A stretch of 24,136 nucleotides of DNA, from positions 1 through 24,136 of the IMG/VR virus record IMGVR_UViG_3300017739_000114; one strand, written 5' to 3'. The notes below the pieces were generated by a model. The model ran no database searches. It saw only the letters and a list, made by a program, of their open reading frames with translations, and was not told where the DNA came from. Numbering within the stretch: position 1 is the stretch's first letter; every line of letters starts with the position of its first letter. This document shows positions 1 through 9,800 of the stretch, in pieces. Source of the DNA: a virus. The translations under genes and the position numbers were made by a program.

Positions 1-1
1 G

Positions 2-274
2 CATTGGCGACTAACGGCTACTGATGATACTAATACTGTAAGCGATGGACTTGGCGGAACTGTCAATGCTGCTGCAACAGTATATGGTACTCAATCATTA
101 GACACTTCAGACTTATCAAGCTTCACCGCTTTTGCAGATTTAACTGCAAGTGATGTGCAAGGTTGGGTCGAAACAGCAATGACTGCTGATACAGTTACAG
201 AAATGAAAACTGGTCTGGATGCTACTATAGCTGAATTAGTTACCCCAACATCTGAAACAAAAACTATAGGTTAA
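2..274 (+). CDS. C-terminal part of a conserved phage structural-type protein (5' end outside the window)
   Basis: An open frame enters from the left edge and ends at TAA 272-274, leaving 90 residues. It begins HWRL and contains VYGTQSLDTSDLSSFTAF and DVQGWVETAM followed by a Thr-rich tail. I recall a short conserved protein with the same plan (HWRL near the middle, VYGTQ, SFT-Y-DL, V-GWV-AAM) beside structural genes in marine podoviruses, possibly the family called DUF7936; this is memory, not a search. No membrane segment is visible. The next gene starts 2 bases after its stop, so the two are probably translated together. Its exact role in the particle is unknown. Confidence 0.7.
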   Translation, partial: HWRLTATDDTNTVSDGLGGTVNAAATVYGTQSLDTSDLSSFTAFADLTASDVQGWVETAMTADTVTEMKTGLDATIAELVTPTSETKTIG

Positions 275-276
275 AA

Positions 277-519
277 ATGGAAATATCTTCATATCTGATT
301 TGGAATGCTTTTATAACATTAGTTCTAGCTCCGATACTCTACAACATTCGACAAAATACTCAAGAAAATAAACGCATTGATATTTTGATAAATAAAACTA
401 GAGAAGAAATAGCTAAAGACTATGTAACTAAAAATGAGTCCAGAGCAGTTATGAGAGACCTTTTAGATAGGTTAGATAAATTAGACGAAAAAATTGACAA
501 ACTGTTTGAATTAAGGTAA
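277..519 (+). CDS. Small membrane-anchored coiled-coil protein
   Basis: An 80-residue protein. Residues 6-24 (about YLIWNAFITLVLAPILYNI) form one hydrophobic segment, and the rest is a highly charged helix rich in Lys, Asp, Glu and Leu ending LDKLDEKIDKLFELR, a likely coiled coil. The start lies 2 bases after the preceding stop and no strong ribosome binding site is seen, which fits translational coupling. Short proteins with one N-terminal membrane segment plus a coiled coil are common next to structural and lysis genes of podoviruses, where they are often guessed to be spanin- or holin-like. The sequence supports the topology only; the function is not established. Confidence 0.75.
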   Translation: MEISSYLIWNAFITLVLAPILYNIRQNTQENKRIDILINKTREEIAKDYVTKNESRAVMRDLLDRLDKLDEKIDKLFELR

Positions 520-522
520 AAT
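494..522 (+). promoter_or_regulatory. Sigma70-like promoter match at the end of the small membrane gene (doubtful)
   Basis: TTGACA at 494-499 and TAAAAT at 517-522 are separated by exactly 17 bases. A transcript from it would begin at about 529, the first base of the next start codon, so it would be leaderless. The match also coincides with codons of the preceding gene. AT-rich sequence produces such matches by chance, so confidence is low. Confidence 0.25.
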
Positions 523-528
523 AATTAG

Positions 529-2487
529 ATGAGTACTCCAAGTTGGTTAATTGGTTTTGGCTCTGTTCCTATTTATGGACCGGGAGGTCAAACAGTAGCA
601 ATAGCAGACCCTTCAGGAAAAGTCACGTCTACTACTGCGCCTACAGCAGAAGAATTAAAAAAACAAGAAGAGATTAATAAAATGTCACAAGAAAGAGAAC
701 AAAGAGTAAATAGAACAGGAAAAGCTATGGAACAAGCAGCTAAAGGTATTTTACCGGCTTCTGCTCAACCAAACATGGCTAGTATAGACCCGGCTTCAGG
801 ATTAGCTAATGTTCCAAGTGAAGGAGTTTTACCTACAACAAATATGGAATTACCTACGGTAGCTGCTGATATACCTACATCAGAAATTGTAACAACTGCC
901 GACACTCCTACGCAACTTACTCCTCAACAAATGACAAGTGCTTTAGCACAAACAGACTTAGTAGATACTACTGTTCCTACAACAGCTGCTCAAGGAACTT
1001 TTACACAAGGTTTAACAGATACTGAAATAGCTAATTTTGCTGATATTAAAGATGCACCTACAATAACTGGTCAAAATATACAAGTTAAAACAGGAGCTTT
1101 ACAAGCAGAAGTTTCAGGAGTTATTAGTCCACAAGCTATGGCTACTGCAGCTCAAGCAGCTGGTACAAGTTTAGCTAGAATTACTAGGGCTAAAAAACAA
1201 TTAAGAACTGCAGGATTAAGCGAAGAGTCTATAACTTCTTTAGGAGATAATCCTCAAGCTTTAGAAGCTAAGTTAACAACATTTACTGAACAAGAAAGAG
1301 GTATTGTTGAAGGACTTCCAACTGAAGCTTTAGTAACTACTCAATTAGATACTTTATTAAAAGGCATGGAAGAAGGAAATATTCCTAGTTGGGCTGCCCC
1401 AGCTGTCGCTTCTGTAGAACAAATGTTAGCATCAAGAGGTCTTGAAGCTTCTTCTGTTGGTAGAGATAATTTAATTAACTCTATTATACAATCAGCTATT
1501 CCTTTAGCACAAGCTAATGCTACAGCACTACAGTCTTCTATTTCTTTAGATAGACAGTTAATTGCTCAAGAAGAAAAAAATAACGCTGCATTAAGACAAC
1601 AAGTTTCAATTCAAAATGCTCAAAATGTTTTTAATATGGACATGGCTCAGTTTACTGCTAATCAACAAAGAGCTGTAAATAATAGTAAATTTTTACAAAC
1701 TGTAAGTTTAGCAGAAGCTAGTAATAATCAACAAGCTACTATTCAAAATGCAGTTTTAGCTGCTAGTATTAATCAACAAGAAGCTACCTTAACAGAAAAA
1801 TTAGTAAGTTCTAATGCTGCTAATTTTTTAAAAATGGATTTAACTAATTTAAATGCTAGACAACAATCTAATATGTTGTCTACTCAAGCTGAACAACAAA
1901 GACTATTAAGTAATCAAGCAGCAGTTAATTCAATGAATCAGTTTAATGCTAAGAATCAAAATCAAGTAGACCAGTTTATGATAAATTTATCAGCTCAAAT
2001 AGAACAAAATAATGTTAATAGAGCAGCTCAAATGAATCAGTTTAATGCAGCAGCTTCAAATGCTGCGGCTGCTAGAGATGCTGGTAGATTAGTAGATGTT
2101 GATAAATTTAATACGCAAATGGCAGCTAGTATTGAACAATACAACGCTAATCAAAAATTTGCTAGAGAAGAATTTAATGCTAAAAATGCAATGCAAATAG
2201 AACAAAGTAATGCTATTTGGAGACGAGAAGCTAACAAGATTGACACGGCTGCACAGAATGCAATAAATGCTAGAAATGCTCAAAATGCTTTTGCTATGAG
2301 TCAATCAGCACAAGCTCAGTTATGGCAAGAATTAAGAGATGAGTTTGACCAAATTTTTAAAGCATCAGATAATACTGAGCAAAGAAAAACTCAAATAGCT
2401 GTAGCAGGTTTAGGTAATCAACATTTAAATGCTGCTGATAGTAGTGCAACAAGTAAATTAAAAAGTTTTATAGAATTATTTAAGTAA
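529..2487 (+). CDS. Putative virion protein with a long 11-residue-repeat helical rod
   Basis: A 652-residue protein very rich in Ala, Gln, Asn and Thr. Residues 1-45 are Gly/Pro-containing (MSTPSWLIGFGSVPIYGPGG), 80-200 are Thr/Pro-rich and probably extended, and 200-320 are mixed. From about 360 to 595 there are almost no Pro or Gly residues, and a (Q/K/E)(F/Y)NA motif recurs at multiples of 11 residues. No enzyme motif, signal peptide or membrane segment is visible. It opens a block of large late genes just before the lysozyme-bearing ejection protein, so it is probably a particle or internal virion protein, though a tail fibre or sheath-like rod is also possible. The start ATG has only a weak, distant AAGG upstream. 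The next gene begins 9 bases after its stop. Confidence 0.75.
   Translation: MSTPSWLIGFGSVPIYGPGGQTVAIADPSGKVTSTTAPTAEELKKQEEINKMSQEREQRVNRTGKAMEQAAKGILPASAQPNMASIDPASGLANVPSEGVLPTTNMELPTVAADIPTSEIVTTADTPTQLTPQQMTSALAQTDLVDTTVPTTAAQGTFTQGLTDTEIANFADIKDAPTITGQNIQVKTGALQAEVSGVISPQAMATAAQAAGTSLARITRAKKQLRTAGLSEESITSLGDNPQALEAKLTTFTEQERGIVEGLPTEALVTTQLDTLLKGMEEGNIPSWAAPAVASVEQMLASRGLEASSVGRDNLINSIIQSAIPLAQANATALQSSISLDRQLIAQEEKNNAALRQQVSIQNAQNVFNMDMAQFTANQQRAVNNSKFLQTVSLAEASNNQQATIQNAVLAASINQQEATLTEKLVSSNAANFLKMDLTNLNARQQSNMLSTQAEQQRLLSNQAAVNSMNQFNAKNQNQVDQFMINLSAQIEQNNVNRAAQMNQFNAAASNAAAARDAGRLVDVDKFNTQMAASIEQYNANQKFAREEFNAKNAMQIEQSNAIWRREANKIDTAAQNAINARNAQNAFAMSQSAQAQLWQELRDEFDQIFKASDNTEQRKTQIAVAGLGNQHLNAADSSATSKLKSFIELFK
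1939..2301 (+). repeat. Hendecad (11-residue) protein repeats, at least 11 copies
   Basis: Codons 471-591 divide without gaps into eleven units of 11 residues: QFNAKNQNQVD, QFMINLSAQIE, QNNVNRAAQMN, QFNAAASNAAA, ARDAGRLVDVD, KFNTQMAASIE, QYNANQKFARE, EFNAKNAMQIE, QSNAIWRREAN, KIDTAAQNAIN and ARNAQNAFAMS. Position 2 is often Phe/Tyr, position 3 Asn and position 4 Ala. A looser register appears to continue upstream to about codon 361. The DNA copies have diverged, so this is a protein repeat rather than a recent tandem duplication. Confidence 0.75.
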
Positions 2488-2496
2488 GGAGAACAA

Positions 2497-3810
2497 ATGT
2501 TTAAAAAGATATTTAAAAAAATTAGAAAAGTAATAAAACCTTTAGGTAAAGCTTTCAAAAAGGTTATGAAACCTTTTGCTAAAATACAACAAAAACTAGG
2601 ACCAGTAGGTACAATGGCATTAATGTTCATCGCACCCTATGCCCTCCCGGCAATATGGGGAGCTTTTGGTGCTTGGGCAGGTGTTAGTGCTGGTGCTGCA
2701 GCCGGTGGAGCTGCATCGTTTCAAGCTTTAGCACCGGGAATACAAACTTTAATGAAAGGAATTTATGCTGCTGGAACAAAAATAGGAGCTGCTTACAATA
2801 CTGTAACAGGTTTTATTTCTGATACAGTTGGTAAAATAGCTAGTAATACTGTTGGTAAAATTCCATTAGGAGCTGAGAAAACTGTAGGAAGTGTATGGAA
2901 AAACTTTACAAATAATTTATCTATGACAATGGAAGCTAGAAATTTAGGATATGGAAATAATATAGTAAGTGCTGACGGTACGCTTTCAAAAGGATTTACA
3001 GAAGCTAAGAAACTAACTGCTCAAAATTTTGAGATTGCTTCAAAAGTTGGAGAAAGGCAAATAGAAAGAAGTCTTGCTTTTGGTGATGCACTTCCTCAAT
3101 TAGGAGAACTTCCGAAAGTTGTACAGCCTACTATGAGTGCTGGTAATTTAAATATACCAACAACTGAGTCTTTATTAGGTGATAGTATATTTTCTGAGCC
3201 TACTCAAAAAGTTATAGTAGACCTTAACCATTCATTTAAAAAAGCTAATATTAGTGGGAATCAACTAGCAACATCTAAAAAACGTTTAGGTGTAGAAAGT
3301 TTAGATTTTTTAGAACCTGTAACAGCAGATGTTCCTGTTAGTTTAATACAAGATAATCCTCAGTTAATATACAATAATAATCGTTTAATAGATTATACAA
3401 ATGATGTTAACAAATTTGCAACTCCTTACATAGGTGAGGATGCCTTACCTTTTGACAGAAGTAAATTAACTAGGAAAAAACTTATTAGTGATACTAGAAA
3501 AGGATTAGAAGGTATTGAAACTCTTACAGGAGCTGCAACAGAGCCAGAGACTGATGATATTTATCAAGCTCAACAAAATATGCAGTTAGCTCAAAGTTTA
3601 GCACCAATAGGTTATTCTGGTCTTCAAGACTTTTCATCAGATTTTTCTAATTTATCTAACACTTATTCTGCTGCTGGTTATGGTCCAGAGACAAATTTTA
3701 CAACTGGACAATCTCAATATGAAGCAGGAGCTTATGGAGGTGCAGGATTTATGAATCAAGTATCTTCTAGATTTTTACAGCCTACAATAGGAATGCCTAG
3801 ATTAGCATAA
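2497..3810 (+). CDS. Putative internal virion / membrane-active ejection protein
   Basis: A 437-residue protein. Residues 1-33 form a strongly basic amphipathic stretch starting MFKKIFKKIRKVIKPLGKAF. They are followed by a hydrophobic Gly/Ala-rich stretch at about 35-75 containing GTMALMFIAPYALPAIW and GVSAGAAAGGAASF. The middle is helical and mixed, and the C-terminal 60 residues are Gly/Tyr/Gln-rich. A basic amphipathic end plus a hydrophobic Gly-Ala segment is what one expects of a protein that enters or crosses a membrane. That would suit the DNA-ejection proteins of podoviruses (analogous to T7 gp14-gp16), but no specific family is recognised. A good ribosome binding site (AAGGAG, 2485-2490) precedes the start. 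It sits between two other putative virion genes in the same operon. Confidence 0.7.
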   Translation: MFKKIFKKIRKVIKPLGKAFKKVMKPFAKIQQKLGPVGTMALMFIAPYALPAIWGAFGAWAGVSAGAAAGGAASFQALAPGIQTLMKGIYAAGTKIGAAYNTVTGFISDTVGKIASNTVGKIPLGAEKTVGSVWKNFTNNLSMTMEARNLGYGNNIVSADGTLSKGFTEAKKLTAQNFEIASKVGERQIERSLAFGDALPQLGELPKVVQPTMSAGNLNIPTTESLLGDSIFSEPTQKVIVDLNHSFKKANISGNQLATSKKRLGVESLDFLEPVTADVPVSLIQDNPQLIYNNNRLIDYTNDVNKFATPYIGEDALPFDRSKLTRKKLISDTRKGLEGIETLTGAATEPETDDIYQAQQNMQLAQSLAPIGYSGLQDFSSDFSNLSNTYSAAGYGPETNFTTGQSQYEAGAYGGAGFMNQVSSRFLQPTIGMPRLA

Positions 3811-3828
3811 AATTAAAAGGAAATTATA

Positions 3829-4458
3829 ATGTCAAATTTAACAAATGAAGAAGTTCAATTTTATCAGGATTATGAATTAGCTACTCCCGGTCAGTCGCTA
3901 ACTAATTCCCCCGAACAAAAATATCCTTGGGAAGGACCTCCTCAATTTACTAATAGGCACGATGCTGAATTATATATTTTAACTCAGCTAACTGAAGAAG
4001 AAATATTTTTATCTTTGATGGATATGGTAGGCGATGGTGTTACTATCGAAGCTATAACTACTACATACTTATATAATGGTTATGCTGAAGGTCTTTGGAA
4101 TGCTGACTTGTTACTAATGCTTGTTGAATCAGTAGCTTTTATGATTATTGGTTTAGCAGAAAAAGTAGGCTTAGATTACAAACTTTATCAAGGAGAAGAA
4201 GAAGACGATGCTTTAGATGAGATTGACCCTATTTTAGAAGATGAAGACGAACCTTTAGAAGAAAATGCTTTAGATAAAACAAACAATATTATTAAAGAAC
4301 AAATTAAAAAAGGAGCTTCTGAGACTTTTACAAGTAAACCTTTAGAAGAAAAAATAGAAGAAGTTCCAGAAGAATTAATAGCCAGTGCCCAGAGTCTTTT
4401 AGAAAGAGACGAAGCACCAGCACAAGAAAAAAGTTTATTAGCTCCAAACGAGGTATAA
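3829..4458 (+). CDS. Acidic-tailed virion-operon protein of unknown function
   Basis: A 209-residue protein not recognised as a named family. Residues 1-45 are polar with PWEGPPQFTNRHDAE. Residues 45-120 are hydrophobic and helical, with LMDMVGDGV, LWNADLLLMLVESVAFMIIGLAE and Y-NGYAEG motifs, so one membrane segment near 95-115 is possible. Residues 120-209 are very acidic (EGEEEDDALDEIDPILEDED) and probably disordered. A clear AAAGGAA site precedes the start. I recall similar small proteins between large virion genes of marine podoviruses, without a known role; an assembly or ejection accessory is a guess. The following gene starts one base after its stop. Confidence 0.7.
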   Translation: MSNLTNEEVQFYQDYELATPGQSLTNSPEQKYPWEGPPQFTNRHDAELYILTQLTEEEIFLSLMDMVGDGVTIEAITTTYLYNGYAEGLWNADLLLMLVESVAFMIIGLAEKVGLDYKLYQGEEEDDALDEIDPILEDEDEPLEENALDKTNNIIKEQIKKGASETFTSKPLEEKIEEVPEELIASAQSLLERDEAPAQEKSLLAPNEV

Positions 4459-4459
4459 A

Positions 4460-6793
4460 ATGGCAAAAGTACAAGATATAACTACAACTTCAGTATATAA
4501 AGATATTGTTGAACAAGACAAGCCAGACACGCTAGATGAAATCATAGGCATAGCTGGAGTTGTTAAAGATGTTATAAATGACCCCGTAACTAAAAATTTA
4601 GAAAATTTAAAAGCTAAAGGTATTTTTGATAAGTCTTTAATGTCTAGTCGTTTAAAACAATTTAAAAATAATCAAGCAGAATTAGAAAGAATAGACTCAG
4701 AATTTGGTGGTAGCACTTATAACTACGCTAATTCTAGAAATAAAAAAGCTATAGAACAAGCAATATTACAGTATTATAATTTAGACCCTAATACAAAATT
4801 TACACTAGGTAATCCTGATATGGTTTATGGTGATGTGTTAAAAAACATGAATGAAAAAAGTGTTAATTCTATAGAAAAGTTAAGAGCTGCAAAAGCTTCA
4901 TTAGGAGTTTCTGGAGTTAATATGAATGAAATTGGAACTTATTTAGATGAAAAACACGCTGCTGCTTTTAAAAATTTACAAGACGAATTTAAAATTACTG
5001 GTGGAGATATAATAAGAAATTTATTTGGCACAGCTCCTTATAATAAAGCTAGTTCGCAACAAATGGAAGATTACATTTCTAAACAGGCTTACACTAAAAA
5101 CTTTACTGAGGTTGAAAATGTCAATAATACTTATAGAACTTTATTTAATTTTGACCCTACAGCAGCATCTGAGTTTGAAGAAATAATTAAAAATGCTGAT
5201 TTAAGGTTTAATGTAGAGTCTAAAGCAAGTGGAATAATAAAAGAAACTACTACAGCAGACGAAAAAGGTAGAAAAAGAACAGGCACATATAGAAATGTTG
5301 AGACTTCTTATACAGATAATAAAGGAGTTAAAACAGTAGATACTCAAAAAGTTATAGTTGACCAAGGAGAGTTAATTGACATTAATATGGAAACACATAA
5401 CTTAATGCAAAGAAAGTTATTTGAAGGTCCGGGTATGGAAGAATATTTTAAAAAGGTAAATGAAGGTTTTTCTCCTAAAGCTGCTTTTGATAGTATTCCA
5501 AGAAAATATAAAAAATCTTTAGATGAAAGAACAAAAGAAGCTTTATATGTAGAGAACTTTAAAGATATGCAAACAGGTTTTGAAAAACACCAAGAACTTT
5601 ATTATTTTACAGGAACTGATAATGTTTTTGGCGGTAAAGACCTCGAAACTTTAAAACCAGAAGTAAAAAACTGGGAAGATTATTCACAAAACCCAAAGTT
5701 ATATTTAGAACAAAATGAAGGTAAAGTGCCCCCTAGACCATCTTACTATTATAAAAATGTAGCAGAATGGGCTAGAGGAGAACTAGATATAGGAATGGCT
5801 GAACAAGTTCCTTTTCCTGAAGATAATGCAAATACTTCAGCTAATTCTTATATTTTAAATTCAGATTTAGATGATAGCAGAGAGTATCAATCATTTGTTA
5901 ATAATCCAAATATTGTTGCTAGAAACATGAATGACATTTTTGACGGAGATGCTGCTAATAAAATTTCTAAATTAGAATCAGAATTTGATAACGGAATTAA
6001 AACAAATTTTGTTAAAGGAAGCAGTGTTTATGTTAATCCTAACAGTGATTTTGTAACTACTGAAGAATTAATGCAAATAGGTTTAGAAGATAAAATACCT
6101 GCTGGTAGCTATAAAGTAGGTTACGATGTTAAAACCGATACTTTGCAATTAGTTAATATAGATGAACCGCAAATAACAGAGCCTACAGAACCAGTAGAAC
6201 AACCAATTACTGAAGAAGGTATTTATGATACTTTATTAAAAGTTCCGGGATTAGGCGATGCTGCAGAAACTATTTTTGGTACAAAATTAAACTCTTATGA
6301 GCAGCTTGTAATTGCTGGAGGAGGAGGAGTTGCAACTTTTAAAGCAGGACAAGCAGCTTTACCAGCTACAGCTAAACGAGTTGGTATGTCTATATTAAAT
6401 AATCCAAAAAATAAAGATGCTATTAAAGTAGTTACAGATGTAACTCAAAAAGTAAATCAAACTAATTATGGTTTTAAAACTAAATCTGCTTTTAATTCTT
6501 GGAAAAGTAAACTTACTCCTTTTCAACAATCTGTTTTTAAATCTGTAAGTAAATCAGGTAAAACAATTAATCCTACTTTACTTGCTAAAAATTACATCCC
6601 TAATACAACTGTAGTTAGAGTTCCTGTTACAGGTCTTAAAACTCTAGGTAGTTTAGCAAAAAATATTCTTTGGAAGGGAGCACTAGGTAAAGCCACAACT
6701 ATAGCAACAATAGGAAGTCTTTTATATAATCAATTAGGTCTTGATGACGAAGATACAGAAGCAGAAGTACAAAAAATTAAAGATTCTCAATAA
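4460..6793 (+). CDS. Large putative internal virion protein
   Basis: A 777-residue protein without recognised enzyme motifs. Most of the chain is polar and mixed. Residues 270-310 and 440-600 contain many Thr, Asp and Asn residues, and 580-590 form a Pro/Glu/Thr linker. The C-terminal fifth changes character: it has a Gly-rich hydrophobic stretch near 612-635 (VIAGGGGVATF), then a basic region, and a last hydrophobic helix near 738-758 (KATTIATIGSLLYNQLG). Hydrophobic C-terminal segments fit a protein that inserts into a membrane on ejection. Its place between the acidic protein and the lysozyme-bearing giant protein supports an internal virion role by analogy with T7 gp15, though no sequence homology was shown. 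The start is 1 base after the previous stop, preceded by GAGGT. Confidence 0.7.
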   Translation: MAKVQDITTTSVYKDIVEQDKPDTLDEIIGIAGVVKDVINDPVTKNLENLKAKGIFDKSLMSSRLKQFKNNQAELERIDSEFGGSTYNYANSRNKKAIEQAILQYYNLDPNTKFTLGNPDMVYGDVLKNMNEKSVNSIEKLRAAKASLGVSGVNMNEIGTYLDEKHAAAFKNLQDEFKITGGDIIRNLFGTAPYNKASSQQMEDYISKQAYTKNFTEVENVNNTYRTLFNFDPTAASEFEEIIKNADLRFNVESKASGIIKETTTADEKGRKRTGTYRNVETSYTDNKGVKTVDTQKVIVDQGELIDINMETHNLMQRKLFEGPGMEEYFKKVNEGFSPKAAFDSIPRKYKKSLDERTKEALYVENFKDMQTGFEKHQELYYFTGTDNVFGGKDLETLKPEVKNWEDYSQNPKLYLEQNEGKVPPRPSYYYKNVAEWARGELDIGMAEQVPFPEDNANTSANSYILNSDLDDSREYQSFVNNPNIVARNMNDIFDGDAANKISKLESEFDNGIKTNFVKGSSVYVNPNSDFVTTEELMQIGLEDKIPAGSYKVGYDVKTDTLQLVNIDEPQITEPTEPVEQPITEEGIYDTLLKVPGLGDAAETIFGTKLNSYEQLVIAGGGGVATFKAGQAALPATAKRVGMSILNNPKNKDAIKVVTDVTQKVNQTNYGFKTKSAFNSWKSKLTPFQQSVFKSVSKSGKTINPTLLAKNYIPNTTVVRVPVTGLKTLGSLAKNILWKGALGKATTIATIGSLLYNQLGLDDEDTEAEVQKIKDSQ

Positions 6794-6803
6794 AGGAGTT
6801 TAA

Positions 6804-9800
6804 ATGTACACCGGAAAGTCTAACAATCGTTTTAGCTCTAACTATACTTCTGATGCAATGTCAGAAGAAGAAGCTAAAAAATATGCAATGAAAATGGGTA
6901 TGTCAGACTCATTGCGTGGTATACAACAAATGTTTGGTAATATAACTGGTAATGAAGACTTACTAGAAAAATTAAAAAAGAAAGACCAAAGGTTAAAAAA
7001 GATATTTGAAAATCCAAACTACGGAGATGAGGTTTTTAAATATTATTTAGGAGCTGCTGTTGTAGCTGACCCTATAGGTTATATACCTATACTAGGTTGG
7101 GGTAAAAAAGTTAAAACTTTAAGTCAAGCTGCTACCTATGGTGCTGGTATGGGTGGTGCTTATGGAGGAGCTGCTTATGTTGGTGAGGGAGAAAATAGAG
7201 CTTTAAATACTTTAGTAGGAGCTACTGCAGGTGGGGTTTTAGGTTTAGGCGGTGCTGGAATACTTAGAGGTATACAAAAAGCTACAGGTAATAATCCTAC
7301 ATTTGCTAAGACTTTAAAACAAAGACAACAAGAAAACATCGAAAAAGGAGCTACTAAAACCTCTTTAGGAAAAAACATATCCGAAGCTGATTACGAAGAG
7401 TTAACTAATCAAGCAATAAAAAACATACAAAAAGAAAAACCCGGTGCAGGGTTAGAAGGTAATTTAGAAACTTTTTATAATAATGTAGGCGGTACTCGTA
7501 TATGGGATATGGCTGTTCAAAACTGGGGAACTGGTCTGTCAGCTGTTGCTGGTGGGTTAGGTGGTTTTAATGCTTTTGATGATGGAGAGTCTACTCAAGC
7601 TCAGAAAATAACCGCAGCTTTGCTCATGTCTTTAGCAGGAGGAGCAAGTGCTAAAGTTCTAGGTAAAATTACATACAAAGATAAAACTTTATCTGAAATG
7701 ATACAGGCTGGTATTGTAGATAATTATGGGCTACCTAAAGGATATGTACAATTAACTAAAGCTACTTTTGGTGAAGTAAATGAGTTAAGACAACAATTTT
7801 TAAAAAGTGCTAAAGAAATAGCTACGTTAGAGCCAGACGAAAGAAAAAATGTTTATCGTCTAATGACAGGACAAATAAACGAAATGGATAACTTAGGTAA
7901 TTTTAGTTTAGAAGCTAGAAAAGTAATTACTAAAGCTGGTCAAGAAATGGTTGATGCTGGTTTATTAGACCCAGACATATTCCAAAAAAACATGGACACT
8001 TATTTACATCGTAGTTACACTAAACACGTTAATAAAACAGGAAATACATCTGATTATAAAGCTGCTAAAAGATTAAAATTAATTGGCGATGAGTTAAAAA
8101 GAAGAGGACAAAAGTTAGATAAAGTTATTTCTAAAAAAGCTTATGAAGCTAGTTTTAAACCTACAAGTAAAACTTTTGGTAGATACGATGATTATACTAC
8201 AGTTTTAGATGTAGAGACTGTTGTGTCTAAAAATAGATATAATAAACTTACTGAAAAAATAGATAGAAAAAAAGTTATTCGTGATAAAGATTATAAATTA
8301 AATAAAACTGTCGATGATGTTAGGCAGTGGGAAGTAATAAGAGATGAAGGAGACCAGTTACTTTTAAGACATAAAAACAAAGTAGAGTTAAGAAGAGACT
8401 ATACAGACATCGAAAGAAAACAATTAGGAGAGATAGAAGATGCAGCCTTTGCTGTAGCTGAAACTGGTCGTTTAATGACTAATGATTTAGCCGTTTATAA
8501 ACTATACAACAATATTGCAAAAGAAAAAAAATACTCTTTAGATATTGATGAGTTTAATAATGCTATTGATAATAAACTTATAAAGACTGAAGACTGGGTA
8601 GAAGTACCTACGGATAAACTTTCTGGAGTTCCTGTAGCTAAGTTTGGAACTTTAGCAGGTAAATATGTACCAACAGAAATCTATGACGATTTAACAAAAA
8701 TTCAAATGTCTAAGGAAGCTGGTGGAGCTGTACTTAGAAATTATCTAGCAATCAATAGAGTTTGGAAAAAATCTAAAACTGCATGGAATCCTGTAGTTCA
8801 TGTGAACAATACTATTTCTAATGTAATACTTTATGATTTAGCAGGTGCTAAATATAGATTTATGCACAGAGGATTTAAAGAATTATCAAAAGGTATTGAA
8901 GGAGACGAGTCTGCAAGACTTTATAATTTAGCAAAAGCTAATGGAGTTTTTGATAGTGATTTACTAAGTAGAGAATTAACTGACCAAACTAAAGATGTTA
9001 TGGACTCTGCTTTAAAAAATTTATCAGACGAATTAAACCCAGAAATAATAGGTGCTCAAAAATATTCTTTAGAAACTTTTAATAAATTAAGCTCTAAAGG
9101 ATATGATATGAGTTTAGGTAAACTAGATAATTTTTATCAGTTAGAAGACCAAGCTTTTAGAATGGGTTTATTTATGGATAGAATGGCGAAAGGTATGAAG
9201 CCACAAGAAGCTGCAGCTGATGCTAAAAAATGGTTTATAGACTACGATATAAATGCACCGTTTATAAACTTTATGCGTAGATTCCCTACTCCTTTTATTT
9301 CTTACACTTACAGAGCTTTACCATTACTAGCTGAAGCAGCTATAAAAAGACCTTGGAAGTATGCTAAGTGGGCTGGTTTAGCCTACGGTTTAAATGAAGT
9401 AGGCAAAGGTAAAGTTCCGTTTGCTGAGTATTTTTCTGATGACCCCGACTTCGGTAGGTTTCAAGAAGAAATAGGAAATGAAGAAACAGAACGACTTTTA
9501 ATGAGGGAAAATTTAAGAAACAAATTATTCGGTGTTCCGTTTATGCCAGACACTTTAATTAAAACTCCTTTTGCTTCTGGCAGAGACAAAGAAACTCCTT
9601 TATATTTAGATGTAAGAAGATTTATTCCGGGTGGTGATGTATTTGCTGTAGGAGATAAAGGTATCGGAATACCTATTGGTTTTGGTAAAAGTTTAAAATT
9701 ACCTGAAGTAATTACTCCTAACTTTGGTGCTCCCGGTGAAGTATTTTTTCCATTACTAACAGGAGTAGACCCTTTTACATTACAAAAAATAGACGGTTTA

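Noticed and set aside
2089-2630. Two minus-strand ORFs (70-71 codons) opposite the first two large virion genes
   Set aside because: They are antisense to well-supported long genes, have low-complexity hydrophobic translations and no good ribosome binding sites.
4188-4466. Minus-strand 92-codon ORF rich in Ser
   Set aside because: It is the mirror of the acidic GAA/GAT-rich tail of the plus-strand gene; the Ser-rich translation is a by-product of that composition.
7175-7378. Minus-strand 67-codon ORF inside the giant virion gene
   Set aside because: It is antisense to a conserved Gly-rich segment, with no start context of its own.
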